A stretch of 64,000 nucleotides of DNA. Origin: Myotis daubentonii. Taxonomy: Eukaryota; Chordata; Mammalia; Chiroptera; Vespertilionidae. The translations under genes were made by a program, and so were the position numbers. Below, piece after piece: positions 25,113 to 37,640 of the stretch. The stretch covers positions 34,005,799 to 34,069,798 of the forward strand of contig NC_081850.1 in the NCBI RefSeq assembly GCF_963259705.1. The letters are read 5' to 3'. The notes under the pieces are model-generated. The model worked only from the letters and a program-made list of their open reading frames with translations, was not told the DNA's origin and searched no databases. The number at the start of each line of letters is the position of its first letter. Within the stretch, counting starts at the first letter, position 1.

Positions 25113-25563
25113 CAGCGATTTTCAACCTTTTTCATCTCATGGCACATATATACTAATTACTAAAATTCTGTGGCACACCAAAAAGTATATATTTTTGCCA
25201 ATCTGACAAAAAAAATAGGTATCATTTTGATTGAAAAAATACTAATTACGTACCTTTTTTGCTCCAAAGTGACCATTTAAAAAATCAGGTGCCTATGCTT
25301 GTATATAAGGGTTTCTAGTACCAAGAATTAACCAATCAGACACAACCTTCTTATGTCATGTGACCAATAAGATGCAACTTTATTATATGACCTATATATT
25401 TATGGTTTCAGACAGGGCATTCACACCATACAGCTATTTGGGTGTTAGCTATCATCATATTTTTATTTGACAACCTAAGGAAAAAGATGTCAGTGCCCCT
25501 GACTAAATAATCAGGTATTGCATGTTTTAAAAATTCTTGTGGCACACTGGTTGAAAATCACTG
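25113..25563 (+). mobile_element. Non-autonomous hAT DNA transposon (451 bp)
   Basis: The terminal inverted repeats are CAGCGATTTTCAACC at the left and GGTTGAAAATCACTG at the right. The flanking 8-base target duplications are CCATACCC and CCATACAC (7 of 8). The ends continue with paired TGGCACA motifs. The interior is AT-rich and non-coding. The structure is typical of hAT MITE-like families; the subfamily name would need a repeat library. Orientation is arbitrary. Confidence 0.9.
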
Positions 25564-25669
25564 CCATACACTAAATTAACCATTTTGGAGCCACTATGTT
25601 TTTCTCTTCCCTATCCTATTAGTAATAGTAATCATTATCATAACCCATATGACCAAAGAATAGCAACAG

Positions 25670-25868
25670 TGGTTTAGTGAGCACTTAACCATGGCCCAGG
25701 CATTGTGTGAAGTATTTTGTATACATTATATAATCCTCCTCACCATCCTGTGAGGCATTGTCCTTATTTAAGATGCAGAAACTGAGCTTTGATTATGTGA
25801 CTTGCCTGAGACACATTGCTAGTAACTGGTAAAGCTCAGATTCAAACCCAAGTCCATTTGACTGCCAA
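25670..25868 (-). mobile_element. MIR relic
   Basis: In reverse it shows GGCCCAGGCATTGTGTG, CCTGTGAGGCATTGTCC, GCAGAAACTGAGC and CTCAGATTCAAACCCAAGTCC. It spans nearly the full MIR and lies just right of the 451 bp hAT. Confidence 0.75.
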
Positions 25869-26812
25869 TGGGTGTGTTTTGTTCTCTTAATAACCACCCT
25901 GACACATGATTTTCTTCTAGTACCCAATTTCTGGTGAGGCCAAAGGAGCCAAAGTTTTCATCAAAGTTCATCTGCTTCCTGAATCCGTCCCGGGTTCACA
26001 TTTCTCCTGGGAGAATGCAGGGAAGAGACAGACAAGATTGAACTCATCATTTGAATGGGGCCTGTAATTCTTTTTAATATATCTGTGAAAGTCAACTAGC
26101 CTGGTGTCATGGATTAGCTTATCCTTTGTGCCCTGACCCTGAAAATATTGCCCAGGAAATGAACGGTGAGCCCATACCTCTCCCTGTGTACTAGCCATCA
26201 AGCATTAAATGTCATTTCTCAAGGTCCCAGCGTTAGAGCAGCACTATGGCTTTTACGTAATTACAAATGACTCCAAATGCATATTTACTGTAGCAGCTCA
26301 GTAGCAGCAGACCTGCCCAGCAAATCTCCTCTTCATGCATTATTGACAGAGGTGGTGGCCTTGCAGGCAACAACATTGTACTCGCTTGTGGTAACAAGGA
26401 CGTATATCTGATTGCTCACAAATTACCCCTCTTTGCCTGCCATCTTTCCTACCAGTGGATCGATAGACCTCTGACAAGCATCTGAAATCTTTATTTGGGA
26501 AAAAATACGCATTTCCTACCAGCTGTTTGTTTTCCAAACCAAATAATTCATTTAATTTCTTGCCTGAATGCATTTGCAACACTGGCAAATCTCTCATCCA
26601 TGCTGAGGTCACTGAGGTGCTTGAGAATGGGTAAAACAGAAATGGGAACATACTTCTTGTATCCGAACCAGCACTTTGGTGGAGAAAGCTATCCATGGTG
26701 GGGGAAGAGTGCCAAGTGACTCCAAGCAGCCTTGGCAAATGGAGCACCTAGGGGTTCTGATACAATAGCAATGCTCTTATGCCTTTTCTTGAATTCATCC
26801 TGAGTTTGAGAG

Positions 26813-26990
26813 GCATTATGGTATGGCAGTGAGGGGCCTGTGATCTGAAATCAGGCTTCCTGGGTTTAAATTCTAGCCCACTAACTGAGGTAACCTAATC
26901 AGGTGACCTACTCAGTAACCCAGTCAGGTCTCACGTTCCTTGTCAGTAAACTGGGGAAAGGTTTGCAAAGTGCTCAATAAATGTTCACTG
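26813..26990 (+). mobile_element. MIR relic
   Basis: ATTATGGTATGGCAGTGAGG, GCTTCCTGGGTTTAAATTC and AAAGTGCTCAATAAATGTTC trace the MIR from head to tail. Confidence 0.75.
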
Positions 26991-27049
26991 TTGACTCTGA
27001 GGTGTGGAACAGTAAGGTGAAACCCAGCTCAGATGTGGTCCAGCACTCA

Positions 27050-27220
27050 CTGTTCAAAGTGCAGTCCCTGGACTGGCAGTCTCAACATTGCCAGGAACTT
27101 GGGGAGTTTGATACAAACTCAGGATCTCAGCATCCCTGCCTCTAAGACCCAGTGAACCACAGTCAGCATTTTACTCTGGTGATTTGTTGGCACATTAAAG
27201 CTTGAGAAGCAGGACTGTAG
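27050..27220 (+). mobile_element. MER5-like hAT relic
   Basis: AAAGTGCAGTCCCTGGACTGG, GGAACTTGGGGAGTTTG, CTAAGACCCAGTGAACCAC and ATTAAAGCTTGAGAAGCAGG trace the MER5A pattern across most of its length. Confidence 0.75.
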
Positions 27221-28249
27221 CTATCCATACAGTTTTCCACAGCAATATGCCCTCCAATTGGCTGTTCTTTAATATACCTCAGCCTGGCCAGGGAGGTCTT
27301 CCCTGCCTCTAAATGAGGCAGTGTCTGTGGTGGCCTTCCCTGGCTCTGGGGTTAGGCCCGAGAGAAGTAGGCTTCATTTTGAGTAGCAAATAACACACCT
27401 TTTCTCCCTTCATTCACACAGTGAATACGTGACAGCTAAAGTGTCCCCAAGGGCACCCTGTCTGTACTCATCAGAAATAGAGATTAATTGTTTTCATTTG
27501 GATAGAGAGAGAGCTGCCTGTTAACTCAAATTATCCTGAGCCAGTTAAAGCGCCAGAATACCCTGGACCCCATCACCAGCCACATGGAATCTGGGTACCC
27601 CATAGATCAACAGATGCTGCTTTGTCAACGTTATAAAGCCCCACTGGGTCCCCTCCACCTACCTCTGCAGGAGACAGTGTGGGGCTGGGGAGGGCAGTAA
27701 GCCAAGCCCTAGAGAGAGAGAAAGCCCCAAACAGCAGGGAGGCCAGCTCCCCATCCTCTGCTAGCCTATGCATTCATCTCAAGACCAGGCTTTTATTTCC
27801 TTGGGGAGTTCACCATCTCTTAATCACAAAAGCAATGAGACTTTCCAGTATGTTCCTCTGCCATGCCTAATCCGTTGTTCCGGCTGCCAGTCACCAGCCC
27901 CGTCTGGAGGGTCACCTAAACGCCCTCTTCCACCCCTGAATGCAGCGCTGACCCCTGAGGTGACTCAGACAATGAAGGCCGCCCTGTGGGCAGCCTGTGT
28001 GTGCCGGTTGATTTGATCACAGGAGTTTTGTTAATATTGCCCTGGATTCTGGAGGAATCTGTTTTCTTCTTTATGCTTGGATCAGGAGGCCTCAGATGCC
28101 CCATTGTTGAGGTTGGAAATCATTTTGAGTGTGTAAGGAAGGAAATTTTTCCTTTTGTGAATGACCTTAGAACACTCTAACATGGAGGTTTGCTCCCTGG
28201 AGTTAAAAAAATCACTTAAAAAAGCCAGAGCATTTGTCTGGAAGTGTGT

Positions 28250-28375
28250 GTTGTGGTGGGCAGGTCTAGGTAGAGTTGGCAGGTATTCAGACTCTGGACG
28301 TTAAGAGAGACTAGCACCTGCCTGGTACAGAGTAGGGGCTGGAAGATTGTGTTTGAATGAATGAATGAATGAATA
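28250..28375 (+). mobile_element. L2/MIR-like tail with TGAA tract
   Basis: ACTAGCACCTGCCTGGTACA, GAGTAGGGGCTGG and an expanded GAAT run (28353-28374) fit the end of an L2. Confidence 0.5.
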
Positions 28376-29799
28376 TTCTTGGACTGGATCAAGTATGTTG
28401 GAATCCTGGATGTATGACTGTGATATGGTTGGAAATTCCTAGAAGTCGGTATTAGTAGGAGAGGTGTTTTCTGTGTGTGCCCTAGTGGAAATCTCTGAGA
28501 AATATGGGTCTTCGGTAGAGGCCCAGGGCAATCCTCCCGACGCTACAGCTCTCTGACTCCAGAGTTTTGTCCATCTTATTGAAAAGGTACATGAAATGGA
28601 GGTGGAGTATACATTGGGAAGACATGCTGTGTCTCCTATTACTTCTCTGGTCATTATGTCAGTCATAGGCAACATCCACAACCATCAGTCTTGCCCTGGG
28701 CCCTGCATGCAAACTATTCTGTGCAGACACTGAATTATAAGCTTCTGCTAAGTCATCTCACCAGAAGAGAGTTTGTCCTAGACTTCTCATCCTATCTGGT
28801 AGAAAATAGAAGCATGTCATGGGCCTCATTTTACCAAGAGATCATTACTTACGCCCTATGTAAGAAACTTCCTGGCATACTTGCCAAATACAGACTTTAA
28901 ATTGCACCCTAAAGCCTCCCCTTTCTCTTTCTTCTGCATTCAAAAGGCCACTGCCTGCCCCAGTACCACTCCTTGGCTGTAGCAGGGGATGGAAGAGCTG
29001 TCATTGTGTGTTTGTTGCTCAGTCAACACTTGACCTCAGCAGAACTGGAGAGCATGTTTCGAAGTCTTTGACCCTGTTCCAGATACCTCTTATGTCCACC
29101 CTTGTATCCTCTCCACCATTCTACCTATTTTGTTGCTATGGAAGCCATCTCTACCAGTATTACTTGGTAGCTCCTCTCCTCAACTACACCATGTTCCTCT
29201 GGCTTTCTGCCCTCTAGCTTCTCTGATGCCCAGGTATTGAGTATCTCTGAGAAGGTTTAGCCACTCTGGTTCATGTGCCTACTTGGAAGTGTGAGAGAAG
29301 TGCACCCTGGGGGCATCCCTTGACTAGTGGGGAATAGGTAACTGTTTCTTTCTGACCTTGTCCTACTCGCTGAATCCCAAGATGGACTGCATTGTCTGGT
29401 ATTAAGATGGTGCTCATTTTTGCTTGTTCAACAAACAAACATGAATGATGCTGTTAGAGATACTAGACACCAAGGATTCCTTGTTCCAGGACCTAGCTCA
29501 GCGTCTGCCATACAGTAGTTACTTCATAAATCGGCTGTTGAGAGAGGAATGAAAAGAACACAAGTAACTCTGCACACAGAACAAAAGTATTAAAACAAGT
29601 GGACAAAGTTAGAGAACATTCTAGGCAAACGCAAGTAGCATAAATTGTCATGACATATTTGAGGTGTGGTCAGTTTTCTTCTTTGACCAGAGCTTGGGGC
29701 ACATTATGGGGCCACAAATAAGGTAATGTGGTAAGTGCTTTGAACACTGTTTGATGCTGTACACTAGTAAGTCTTGTATTTTGGTAGAATTGATGTACA

Positions 29800-29905
29800 G
29801 AAGTCTCTTTCCCTCACTAAACTGCAACCTCTGCAAGGATAAGGACCCACATCTAGAAAATTAGGTAGCATGTAGCACTTAATACATACTGAGTTTAAAA
29901 TAATG
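29800..29905 (+). mobile_element. L2 3' fragment
   Basis: CTCACTAAACTGCAACCTCTG, GCAAGGATAAGGACCC and AGCACTTAATACATACTGAG match an L2 tail. A VES SINE follows directly. Confidence 0.55.
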
Positions 29906-29910
29906 TTTGG

Positions 29911-30033
29911 GCCCTGGCCAGCTGTTTGGAGCATCATTCCATGCACCAAAAGGTTGCAGGTTTGATTCCAGGTCAGGGCACATATCTAGATTGCATGTTT
30001 GATCACCAGTCAGGCTGCATACACGAAGCAACT

Positions 30034-30095
<62 letters not shown>

Positions 30096-30194
30096 CTTCT
30101 CTCTCTTTCTCCCCCATCTTTCTCACCCTTCCTCTCTCAATCCAAAAATAAATAACAACATATCCTTAGTGAGGATTAAAATAAATAAATTGTA
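29911..30194 (+). mobile_element. VES SINE with expanded CT tract
   Basis: The head GCCCTGGCCAGCTGTTTGGA, the B-box-like GGTTTGATTCCAGG and the tail segment identify the family. The normal TCTCTC tail has grown into a run of about 50 bases of CT. The flanks AAAATAATGTTTGG (29897-29910) and AACATAATGTTTGG (30195-30208) are a near-perfect target duplication. Confidence 0.92.
30036..30086. repeat. (TC)n microsatellite in a VES SINE tail
   Basis: About 25 pure CT units followed by interrupted CT-rich text to about 30140. Confidence 0.97.
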
Positions 30195-30208
30195 AACATA
30201 ATGTTTGG

Positions 30209-30250
30209 TGGATAGATGGATGAATGGATGATGGATAGATGGATAATGGA
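30209..30250. repeat. (GATG)n-like tract
   Basis: Imperfect GATA, GATG and GAATG units directly after the VES SINE duplication. Confidence 0.85.
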
Positions 30251-30530
30251 CGGTTGGTGCTAGCTATTAAGTGGGATGAAGGAAAGGTACTTAACCAGGC
30301 CTAGCTTATAGTGTACAACAAGGTGCAAAAAAAACACAAAAAACCCACAAAATTCCCCAGCCTATTTCATTGCAGCTAAAGCAAAAACATCGCTAATGTA
30401 CTAAAGTAGACCTCTGGGAAGCAGCCCATTTTCTATCGAACCATGGAGTAGAGCATACAGTGTGCACACCAAGCTTCCCTGTTGCCCATCGAGTTACAAG
30501 CAGCAGAGGCAGTGCTTCCCTTGTGACAAA

Positions 30531-30578
<48 letters not shown>
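30531..30578. repeat. (CA)n microsatellite
   Basis: CA run with one T interruption near its start. Confidence 0.97.
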
Positions 30579-30579
<1 letters not shown>

Positions 30580-32398
30580 CACCACCTCCAGAGGATAGTA
30601 AGTGATGGATGCATTCAGCAATTGCAACAAAACAAGTAAGAGTGCTCACATTACTACACGAAGGCAGGAAAAAAATTAGCTGTGTTTCCACAGTGTCTCT
30701 GCGATCTCTTATTATTCCATTAGTTTTTGGAATAGTATATAAAACACTGCACTCTATGCCGACAAACACCAGTCCTAAAACTATTGCCACAGTGAATCCA
30801 AACAACAGCCTTCTCTCTTGGGTAAAATTATTATTTGGAATACAAGCAGAACTGTGGTCGCCTGTGCGAGATGAGCATGAATGAGGGCAGTGATTCATGA
30901 GGTGACTGCAGCGTGTTTGCAAATGTGCAACTTTTTTGGAGGCGGATGCACTGCAGACACTCCACATGGCCTTTTTGAGCCAGTAAGCATTTTCTGGTTA
31001 CACTACCTCTTGAAGATGTGCAGGATGCAGGCTTCTGAGGACAAGAGTTAACCTGACACAATGCTGACTTACCAGAAATAAACCCTTCAAATCAGATCAC
31101 ACCCCTGTCAGTCGCTTTTTAAGCGGGAAGATGGTAATTCTGCCTTTTCACATGTTCCTTTAAGTCCTTGAACTCTTATCCCATTGGATTAAGCTTTTGG
31201 GGGCTGGGTCATCTGAGGTATTAATTCTATCCAGAAGGGGTTGGAGAAATGTGGTGCTGGTCTAAAAATACAGCTCCCTGAACTTTTAAACCTTCCAATC
31301 TCTTTGATTATGTGGCTTCTTTGTCTTGATCCTTAGCCTGATTTATTTTTTTAATCCATTTATTCTTTGATATCAGTAGAGTACGTTCAAAAAGAGCAGG
31401 GTCGGGCATAAAGCTCAGCATAGCTCTGTACAGAGAAGGAAGTTAAAGAGAGTCCGTGTAGGGATGCTGGTGTGATGGCACTCTAATGAGATGTCTGCTG
31501 AGTATGTCCCAGACACTGCCAGAGCCTCTCTGCTAGTGACAGACTCTGCAAGTGACAAGCCCAGCTTCTCTTGTGACATCCTACCAATTAGCCCATCTAA
31601 ATGGGCACACATTTAAATTAGAGGTCATGTACCATTCTCAGAGGCTGGGCTGCCCCTACGAATGAGGCTGTAACTCACTCTCTGTGTCATCATAGACAAC
31701 AAGGGGGATGATCCCAGAGATGCCTGTGAGACCACCTTTTCATACTCTGCAGTGTTAGGAGGAGACTCATCCTCCATGAAGACCAAGTACATGCATCCAT
31801 CACACGGTCGGGGAAATGCCTGGGGTCAGTTAGGCTCTGAAGTTAAAAGAGTGCAGGGCACTGCATGTGTGCTAGGATCAGGGGAAGCTCCCTTCTCATT
31901 ACATTGATTTAACAATGACAGAGAGAGACCCCAGCCTGACCCACAGTGCTGGCATCAGTGATGAGGAGTGGACTAAGGCCCCTGTTGTAACCTTATAGGT
32001 CAGCAGAGTGGATCTTCTGCTACCTGACTCCCGTCCCTCCTGATGGAAGTGTGTTAATGTAGAGACCTTCGCCCAGATGCAGACATTAGAAGATTGACTA
32101 ATTATACTGTGTCAGACAGGAGGCTGGTGGGGCAAGGCGCTGCTATGGGAAACCGTGACCATCAGCCTGGAGTCAGCCTCGCATGAGCTCCTCAGGCAGC
32201 CCTACAGGTGCATCAGCTGGGAAACCTGTTTCACCGTGAAAACATTGCTGTGTATCTCCAATAAGAGGAGAAGTGTTCCCTGAAAACCACCAAGAGGAAA
32301 ACAAGCCCCTAAAATATGCTTGCTGTCCGTCTTTGGCGTTTAAAAAATGTGGGCTTCACTTGGGGCACAGTCTGATGCTTGTTCTCCCTTGATTTCAG

Positions 32399-32567
32399 CT
32401 TCCATTTTCTCCAGCAATCATTCAAGCCGAAGCGGAACAGCTGCTGGGGCTGTGCCACCCCCACATCCTGTCAGTCACCCTTCTCCGGGACATAACGTAC
32501 AGGGGAGCCCCCACAACCCCTCCTCCCAGTTACCTCCACTCACAGCTGTGGACGCGGGAGCTGAGAG
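32399..32567 (+). CDS. Coding exon B, Ser/Pro/His-rich
   Basis: This internal exon is 169 nt long. The acceptor is TTGATTTCAG and the donor is GTAAGG. It enters in phase 1 from exon A and leaves in phase 2. The reading is ASIFSSNHSSRSGTAAG, then a PPPHPVSHPSPGHN stretch, then a segment ending LTAVDAGAER, whose last Arg codon is completed by the first base of exon C. The composition (Ser, Pro, His, Gly, Asn) suggests an intrinsically disordered region, as in transcription cofactors or cytoplasmic scaffold tails. No folded domain, membrane segment or zinc ligand pattern is visible. The alternative frame (LPFSPAIIQAEAEQL) is open in this exon but ends at a stop in exon C. Confidence 0.8.
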
Positions 32568-33989
32568 GTAAGGCCATCTGTCTCTCTCTTCTAATAGGTG
32601 TTGCGGCCAGACCTCCTTCCACATGGAGAAGGGCTCTGACAGTTGCTGAATTTTATTAATAATCCATTGGTGGGTTGAGTTACCCAAAGGTGACATTTTA
32701 AAAAGTACATACACAAAACATGTGGATCAAATATCTCGTCTGTTTTATTTTCCATGGGAAAAAATGAAAAGATATTGGCTGCCAACTGAAGTGTCTGATG
32801 CTGGGAAAACACATCAAAATGTTTCTGTCTTTCCCACCTTTCCTTAGCTTGTTTCAGGGACTCAATTTTAAGGTAATGTCCCTACCAGTGGAAATGCTTT
32901 TCAAATGTAAGGTGGTGCCTTTCAGCACATAGGTCAGCAGTATTAGGTTGAGAGTATAGCATAAAAGGGCACAGGATTCTATATGGGTGACAAGGAAGGC
33001 GTTATTTGCGGAATACTTTATGTTGATAACACCCTCATAAAGAGTTTCTGGGAGAAAATTTTGAAACCTTGACACTTTGGACTGCCTGGCCCTCCAATGA
33101 TGCGGACAGCGTGCCACCCTTCTTGTCTCCTCTCCACTTATCATCTGCCTTGATTTGAGTTACCTAGATGTTCCTCTCAGACATCCACAGGGTGGAGAAG
33201 GTAGGGTTTTGAATGATACTAGTCATGGGCTCTCCATCATCTCATTGCATTCTGCCTGGCTGAAAATCATGCTCTACAGGTAGTGTTGACTTGAAACAAA
33301 TAGCCACTATGTCTGCAGCAAAATAGGTTTATTCCAGAAGAAGAAATAATTGTAATTCAGGACATTCAGGCTAATGGCAAACCATGTGCAAGTCCAAAGA
33401 AATAAAGGAGAGGAGTACTCTTAATGGACTTGGGAGGGGCTCTTGTAAAGAAGAGTCCATTGGAGGAAAGGGATAGTTCAGAGTATAGCGACTTTTCATT
33501 GGTTGAGTTATCGCAGTCTCCCCATTGGCTGACTTGTTACTGGGCAAGAAGGGATCTTTTCTTCTTCCAGCTAAGGTAGTAAAGTAATATTACTTCCTGC
33601 TGGAGATGCAAAGTACATCTCTTCTTTGGGGTCAGTAGTGTGGGTTAAGTGACATGTGCATGCGAGTTCTCTCTTCTAGTCTCCTGACTCCATTTTAAAT
33701 GAGGTTTCTGTTTATTAATTTTTCACAGTGGTAAAACTAAGAAACTATCCAGTGAGATCTTCTCTTTTTCATCTCATCTTATTAGTAGTCACAACAACTC
33801 TTTACATGAATGTGAGAAAAAAATCCACGTATCTTCTTTCTGTACACAGCCATTAAAAGAATAAATGTAGAAAAAGATTTTAGCTATTGATGGAAGCAAG
33901 AGCAACAGTAACAAGTCAAAAACCTGATATCTGAATGCAGCTTCCACAGTTACCTATGGTTTGAATGTGTTCCTTAGATGCTCCAGATG

Positions 33990-34640
33990 CTTGGGTTGGT
34001 TTTTTAAAAAAACATTTTATTTTATATTGTTTTTTTCCCATTTTGAAAATTTATAACATATTAAAAAAACTGCAAGAATAGTATAATGAACACCCATACA
34101 CTCTATACCCATATTCACCCACTGTTAATATTTTGCTACCTTCTCTCTTTCTCTTTTTGTCTTTGTTTTTCTAACTTGGCAGATCCTTTGTTTGTTAGTT
34201 TGTTTGCCTGTTATTTCTGCATGATCTGTGAGGTTGTTGCAAACATCATTGTGCTAATTTAACCCTAATTACTTCAGAAGAGATCTCCCAAGAAGGACAT
34301 TCTCCCACATAATCACAATATAATTATCACACTCAGGAAACTTAGCATTGATATAGTATTATTATCTAATATACAATCAATATTTAAATTTCCTCAATTA
34401 TGGAAATAATGTTTTATACAGGCAGGGGTTTTTTTTCCTCCTTTTTATGATCCAGGATCTAACAAGGATCACAATTCTCATTTCTTCTTGGTCTTCTTGA
34501 ATCTAATGAAGTTCCCTAGCTTTTAAAAATTATTATTATTATATTTCATAATATTTACAGGTTTTTAAGAACTTGGAACATTTCTTTTGCAGGATGTTTT
34601 ACAGTCTGGATTTGTATGATTGTTTCTTACTTAACAGATG
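33990..34640 (-). mobile_element. L1 LINE 3' fragment
   Basis: GAACACCCATACACTCTATAC, CACCCACTGTTAATATTTTG, TAATTATCACACTCAGGAAAC and TCCAGGATCTAACAAGGATC, then CTGGATTTGTATGATTG, follow the complement of an old L1 3' UTR. Confidence 0.65.
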
Positions 34641-34689
34641 TACACATTTTTGGCAGGAACATACATAGGTGTTGTAGTGTCCCTTGGCT

Positions 34690-34800
34690 CCTCTGAACCT
34701 CAGTTTGCACCTCATAGGGATTAGGAATAAATGAACCAAAGCAAGTAAAGCACGTAGCATATGACATGGCATGAAGCAGACACGAGTAGCTCTTGCTGCT
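34690..34800 (+). mobile_element. MIR 3' fragment
   Basis: AACCTCAGTTTGCACCTCAT, AGTAAAGCACGTAGCATATG and TAGCTCTTGCTGCT match a worn MIR tail. Confidence 0.5.
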
Positions 34801-35710
34801 AACAGAGAACAGCAACCTTGACCTGGCTGAGAGATTCAGATTTAGAAGCCGGAGGATATGAACCAGTTACAGTGGTTGATAATGTAACTAATCTGGGAAG
34901 GAAAAATTGAGAGGAAGGGGAAGGCGATGGTTCTTTATATATATGACTGGGTGAACGAAGTGGACGTTTCATTTTGTGGCTTTGCCTTCCTGCTCTGCTC
35001 TTCCCACAGGATGTATGCCCCATCCCTGTGCCAGCCCGCCTGGAATGGGCAAGTGTGTGGAAGGAAGGTTATCTCTCCGGATCAGGTCCGGAGAGGAGGA
35101 TGACATGAAACAGCCCTGAATCATTCACTGTGTTTGCATTAGTGTCCAGCCTAAAAACACTAAGAGGAAATGTGCTTACCTTCCGCTTTTGGTTTATGTA
35201 TCTTTGCCTCTGTTTGCCTGGGAAATCCCCCAGTAAAAACTCCAGAAGTTTGCTGAACGGAAATAGGTTTATCACACTTTGCGATTTTTAGTGGGAAACG
35301 GGCATTTTTTCCTGCTTTGTGGGCATTGATTCATGATTTACTTAGCTTTTACTTGTTAATAAAATGAGCTGACTCACTGTCAGAAGTCAGGAAAGGTCCA
35401 CCACATCCAGCCAGTTAGCGTCAGGTTCTTTGATTCTTCAACCATCATAAAATAAAATAAAAGCAAGTTCTGCCAGTTTGGCCAAGTTTCATTTTTATTT
35501 TGAAATATTACCTGAATCACATCATTTCAGTGATTGAAGCAGAATCACACCACACCACCTAATGTTGGTTTAAACTTATTATGGGAAGTGGCGTTTTACT
35601 ACGTCATCCTGAATAGGCCAATGGCACTTTATAACAGGGACTTCCCATAAGAGGAACCCAGTGTCGTAGGTAATGTTAACTCTTTGGATTTCATAGTATA
35701 TCTTCTAGAC

Positions 35711-35716
<6 letters not shown>

Positions 35717-35748
<32 letters not shown>
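35717..35748. repeat. (AC)n microsatellite
   Basis: A pure AC run of 16 units. Confidence 0.97.
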
Positions 35749-35750
<2 letters not shown>

Positions 35751-37209
35751 ATGGGAGCCCCTTCTTGAGATGGAGAAACCTTGCAGTCCCAATCATGAGT
35801 TGGCTGGATTTGTGTCATTCATCTTTTCTGCGTGCCAGCTGCATCTCTGCATTCTGAAGGCCACAGACATGGTGAGCTCTGCAGTACAAGCAGCAGGGCT
35901 TAAGAGGCTTGGCGGATTGACCCAGTGGAGGGCTTCCTATGAGCTCCACCTCTGAGCCAGAGAGGACTGAAAGCAAAGCTGTGGTCTCCTCGAGGAGTAT
36001 ACAATCCAGTACAGGAATCAACAGCAGAGAACGTTAGGAATGGGTGTTTTTGAGAAAGTATTCAAAACACCTTAACCAAATAAGGCATGCCTATTTATTG
36101 AGTCTGAATTGAGTCTTGGAAAGCCTTACTGTTTCTCATTCATATCAGATGTGAAGTTGCTAGAATTCTTGGTACTTTGATGTATGTATGCTCTTTCTGT
36201 GCCTTTGAATAAGGGCTGGTCTTCAGAAATGGTATGTTCTGATACAGCTTTGAGAACATAGTGCAGCTTTCCTGGATGCTAAGGGGTCAAGGATAGCAAT
36301 TGTTTTCTATCTAACATCTTTGCAGTTCTAGCAAGTTCTTCTGCTCTAGTCAGAAGAAACTGACTGTTTCTGCATCTTAATTCGGAGTCTTTCTTTACTT
36401 AAGACTTCCCTTATTATCATAATTTTGACTAAATGTTACTTATCCTTTGGAACTTGGGATAGTTCTCACCCCAAAAAGGCTTCTTGTCTCTTGCAGGCCA
36501 CAGAGACAAGTCACCCTGTTATCTTCCTGGGATCTTTTTATCTTTTTAATTTGTTTACCATTTCCCAGATGTCACTTTGCTAGCTGGATTATTAGTTATT
36601 TGAGGGCAGGACCTTAAGTGTCCTTATACCCTCTAAAGTTCCATGGACTGCACCAGTGGTAGGTGCTAAGGAGGGTTTCACAAGGGAAACAGCTCAGTGG
36701 GGGGAATGCCTAGGAAACAGGAGGTTATTGTCAATTCCCACTGTGCAGGTGGAGGTTCCCAAGATTGTTTCCCTTTATTCATTGGTCTAGATGTGGTGAT
36801 CCTAATTCTCAAAGTTCCCACCATCTCGTGTAATCTGCATATATTGACATAATAAGTAGTTGCTCTAATAAAATACATACATTCATGCACACATACACAT
36901 TGCCTAGAGTCCCTTGCCATCATCCACTGCTGGGGTTCTCTACATTACTCTCCTGTGGTCTTCAAGATTAGAAGCATTACAGGCATCATTCTCTCTTATT
37001 TGCACATGTAGCATTTGAACAGCTGCTTTGCTGTCCTTCCCTTTCCTTGGACTTTCTGAGAAAACAGGGACATTGGTGTCTTCACACACTCAGCTTGTTC
37101 ATAGCCTTACACACACAAACACATATTCCACATAATCTTTCTCTTCTTATGCAAAAAATGACTAAAAATTATAAGCATCATATAAAATATTAAAGCTTAT
37201 TAAAGTCTA

Positions 37210-37640
37210 TCTCAGCATTGGCTTCATTGATTTATTGAGTCATTCACTCAGCTGGTGTTTGTGTACTAGGCAGTATGCTGGACACTGAGGACACAGTGGT
37301 CATAAGGCTGAGAGGACTCTGTCCTCAAAAAGTGTCCAGTCTAATGAGGGACAACCAGATAAACAGGCAACTATAATGTAGGATGTTATGAAAGGGTGCT
37401 GCAGGAGATTGTGGAGACGCACAGGAAGATCACCTAACCCAGAATTAAGGAGGGAGGAATAGAGGAAGCAATGTCTTCCTGATAGCTGACCATCTATAGG
37501 ACCTGGCCAGGCAACCTGGGTGTATACAGAAACTCAGAGGAGGGAGAGAGCAGGGATGGGGCTTCAGGTATAACTTGGGATGAGCCTCATTCACTGCATT
37601 AAGGAGTCTTAGCTTTCTTTTGAGGACAAGGATTTGTGTA
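37210..37640 (-). mobile_element. L2 relic
   Basis: In reverse: TGTGTACTAGGCAGTATGCTGG, GACACTGAGGACACAGTGG and AGTGTCCAGTCTAATGAGGG, then a worn purine-rich extension. Confidence 0.65.

Larger units (their letters stand above)
11869..32398 (+). other. Intron between exons A and B (about 20.5 kb)
   Basis: The intron runs from the GTAATG donor to the TTTCAG acceptor. It is mostly AT-rich unique sequence and repeats: VES SINEs, a hAT nested in a Tigger, a 451 bp hAT, MIR and L2 pieces, CT and CA tracts and one possible retrocopy. Stretches such as 17.3-19.2, 20.95-25.1 and 30.6-32.3 kb hold nothing I can name. The ORFs in them (up to 135 codons, for example 26340-26747 on the minus strand) lack homology I recognise and paired splice signals. 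Confidence 0.7.

Noticed and set aside
26340..26747. 135-codon minus-strand ORF
   Set aside because: No homology or splice signals were recognised. Other overlapping ORFs in both directions suggest chance.
29911..30194. tRNA gene suggested by B-box-like sequence
   Set aside because: The box belongs to the tRNA-derived head of a VES SINE with target duplications. No tRNA cloverleaf with a paired acceptor stem is seen.
30494..30967. 157-codon minus-strand ORF
   Set aside because: It is held open by the CA microsatellite. The rest has no recognisable protein features.
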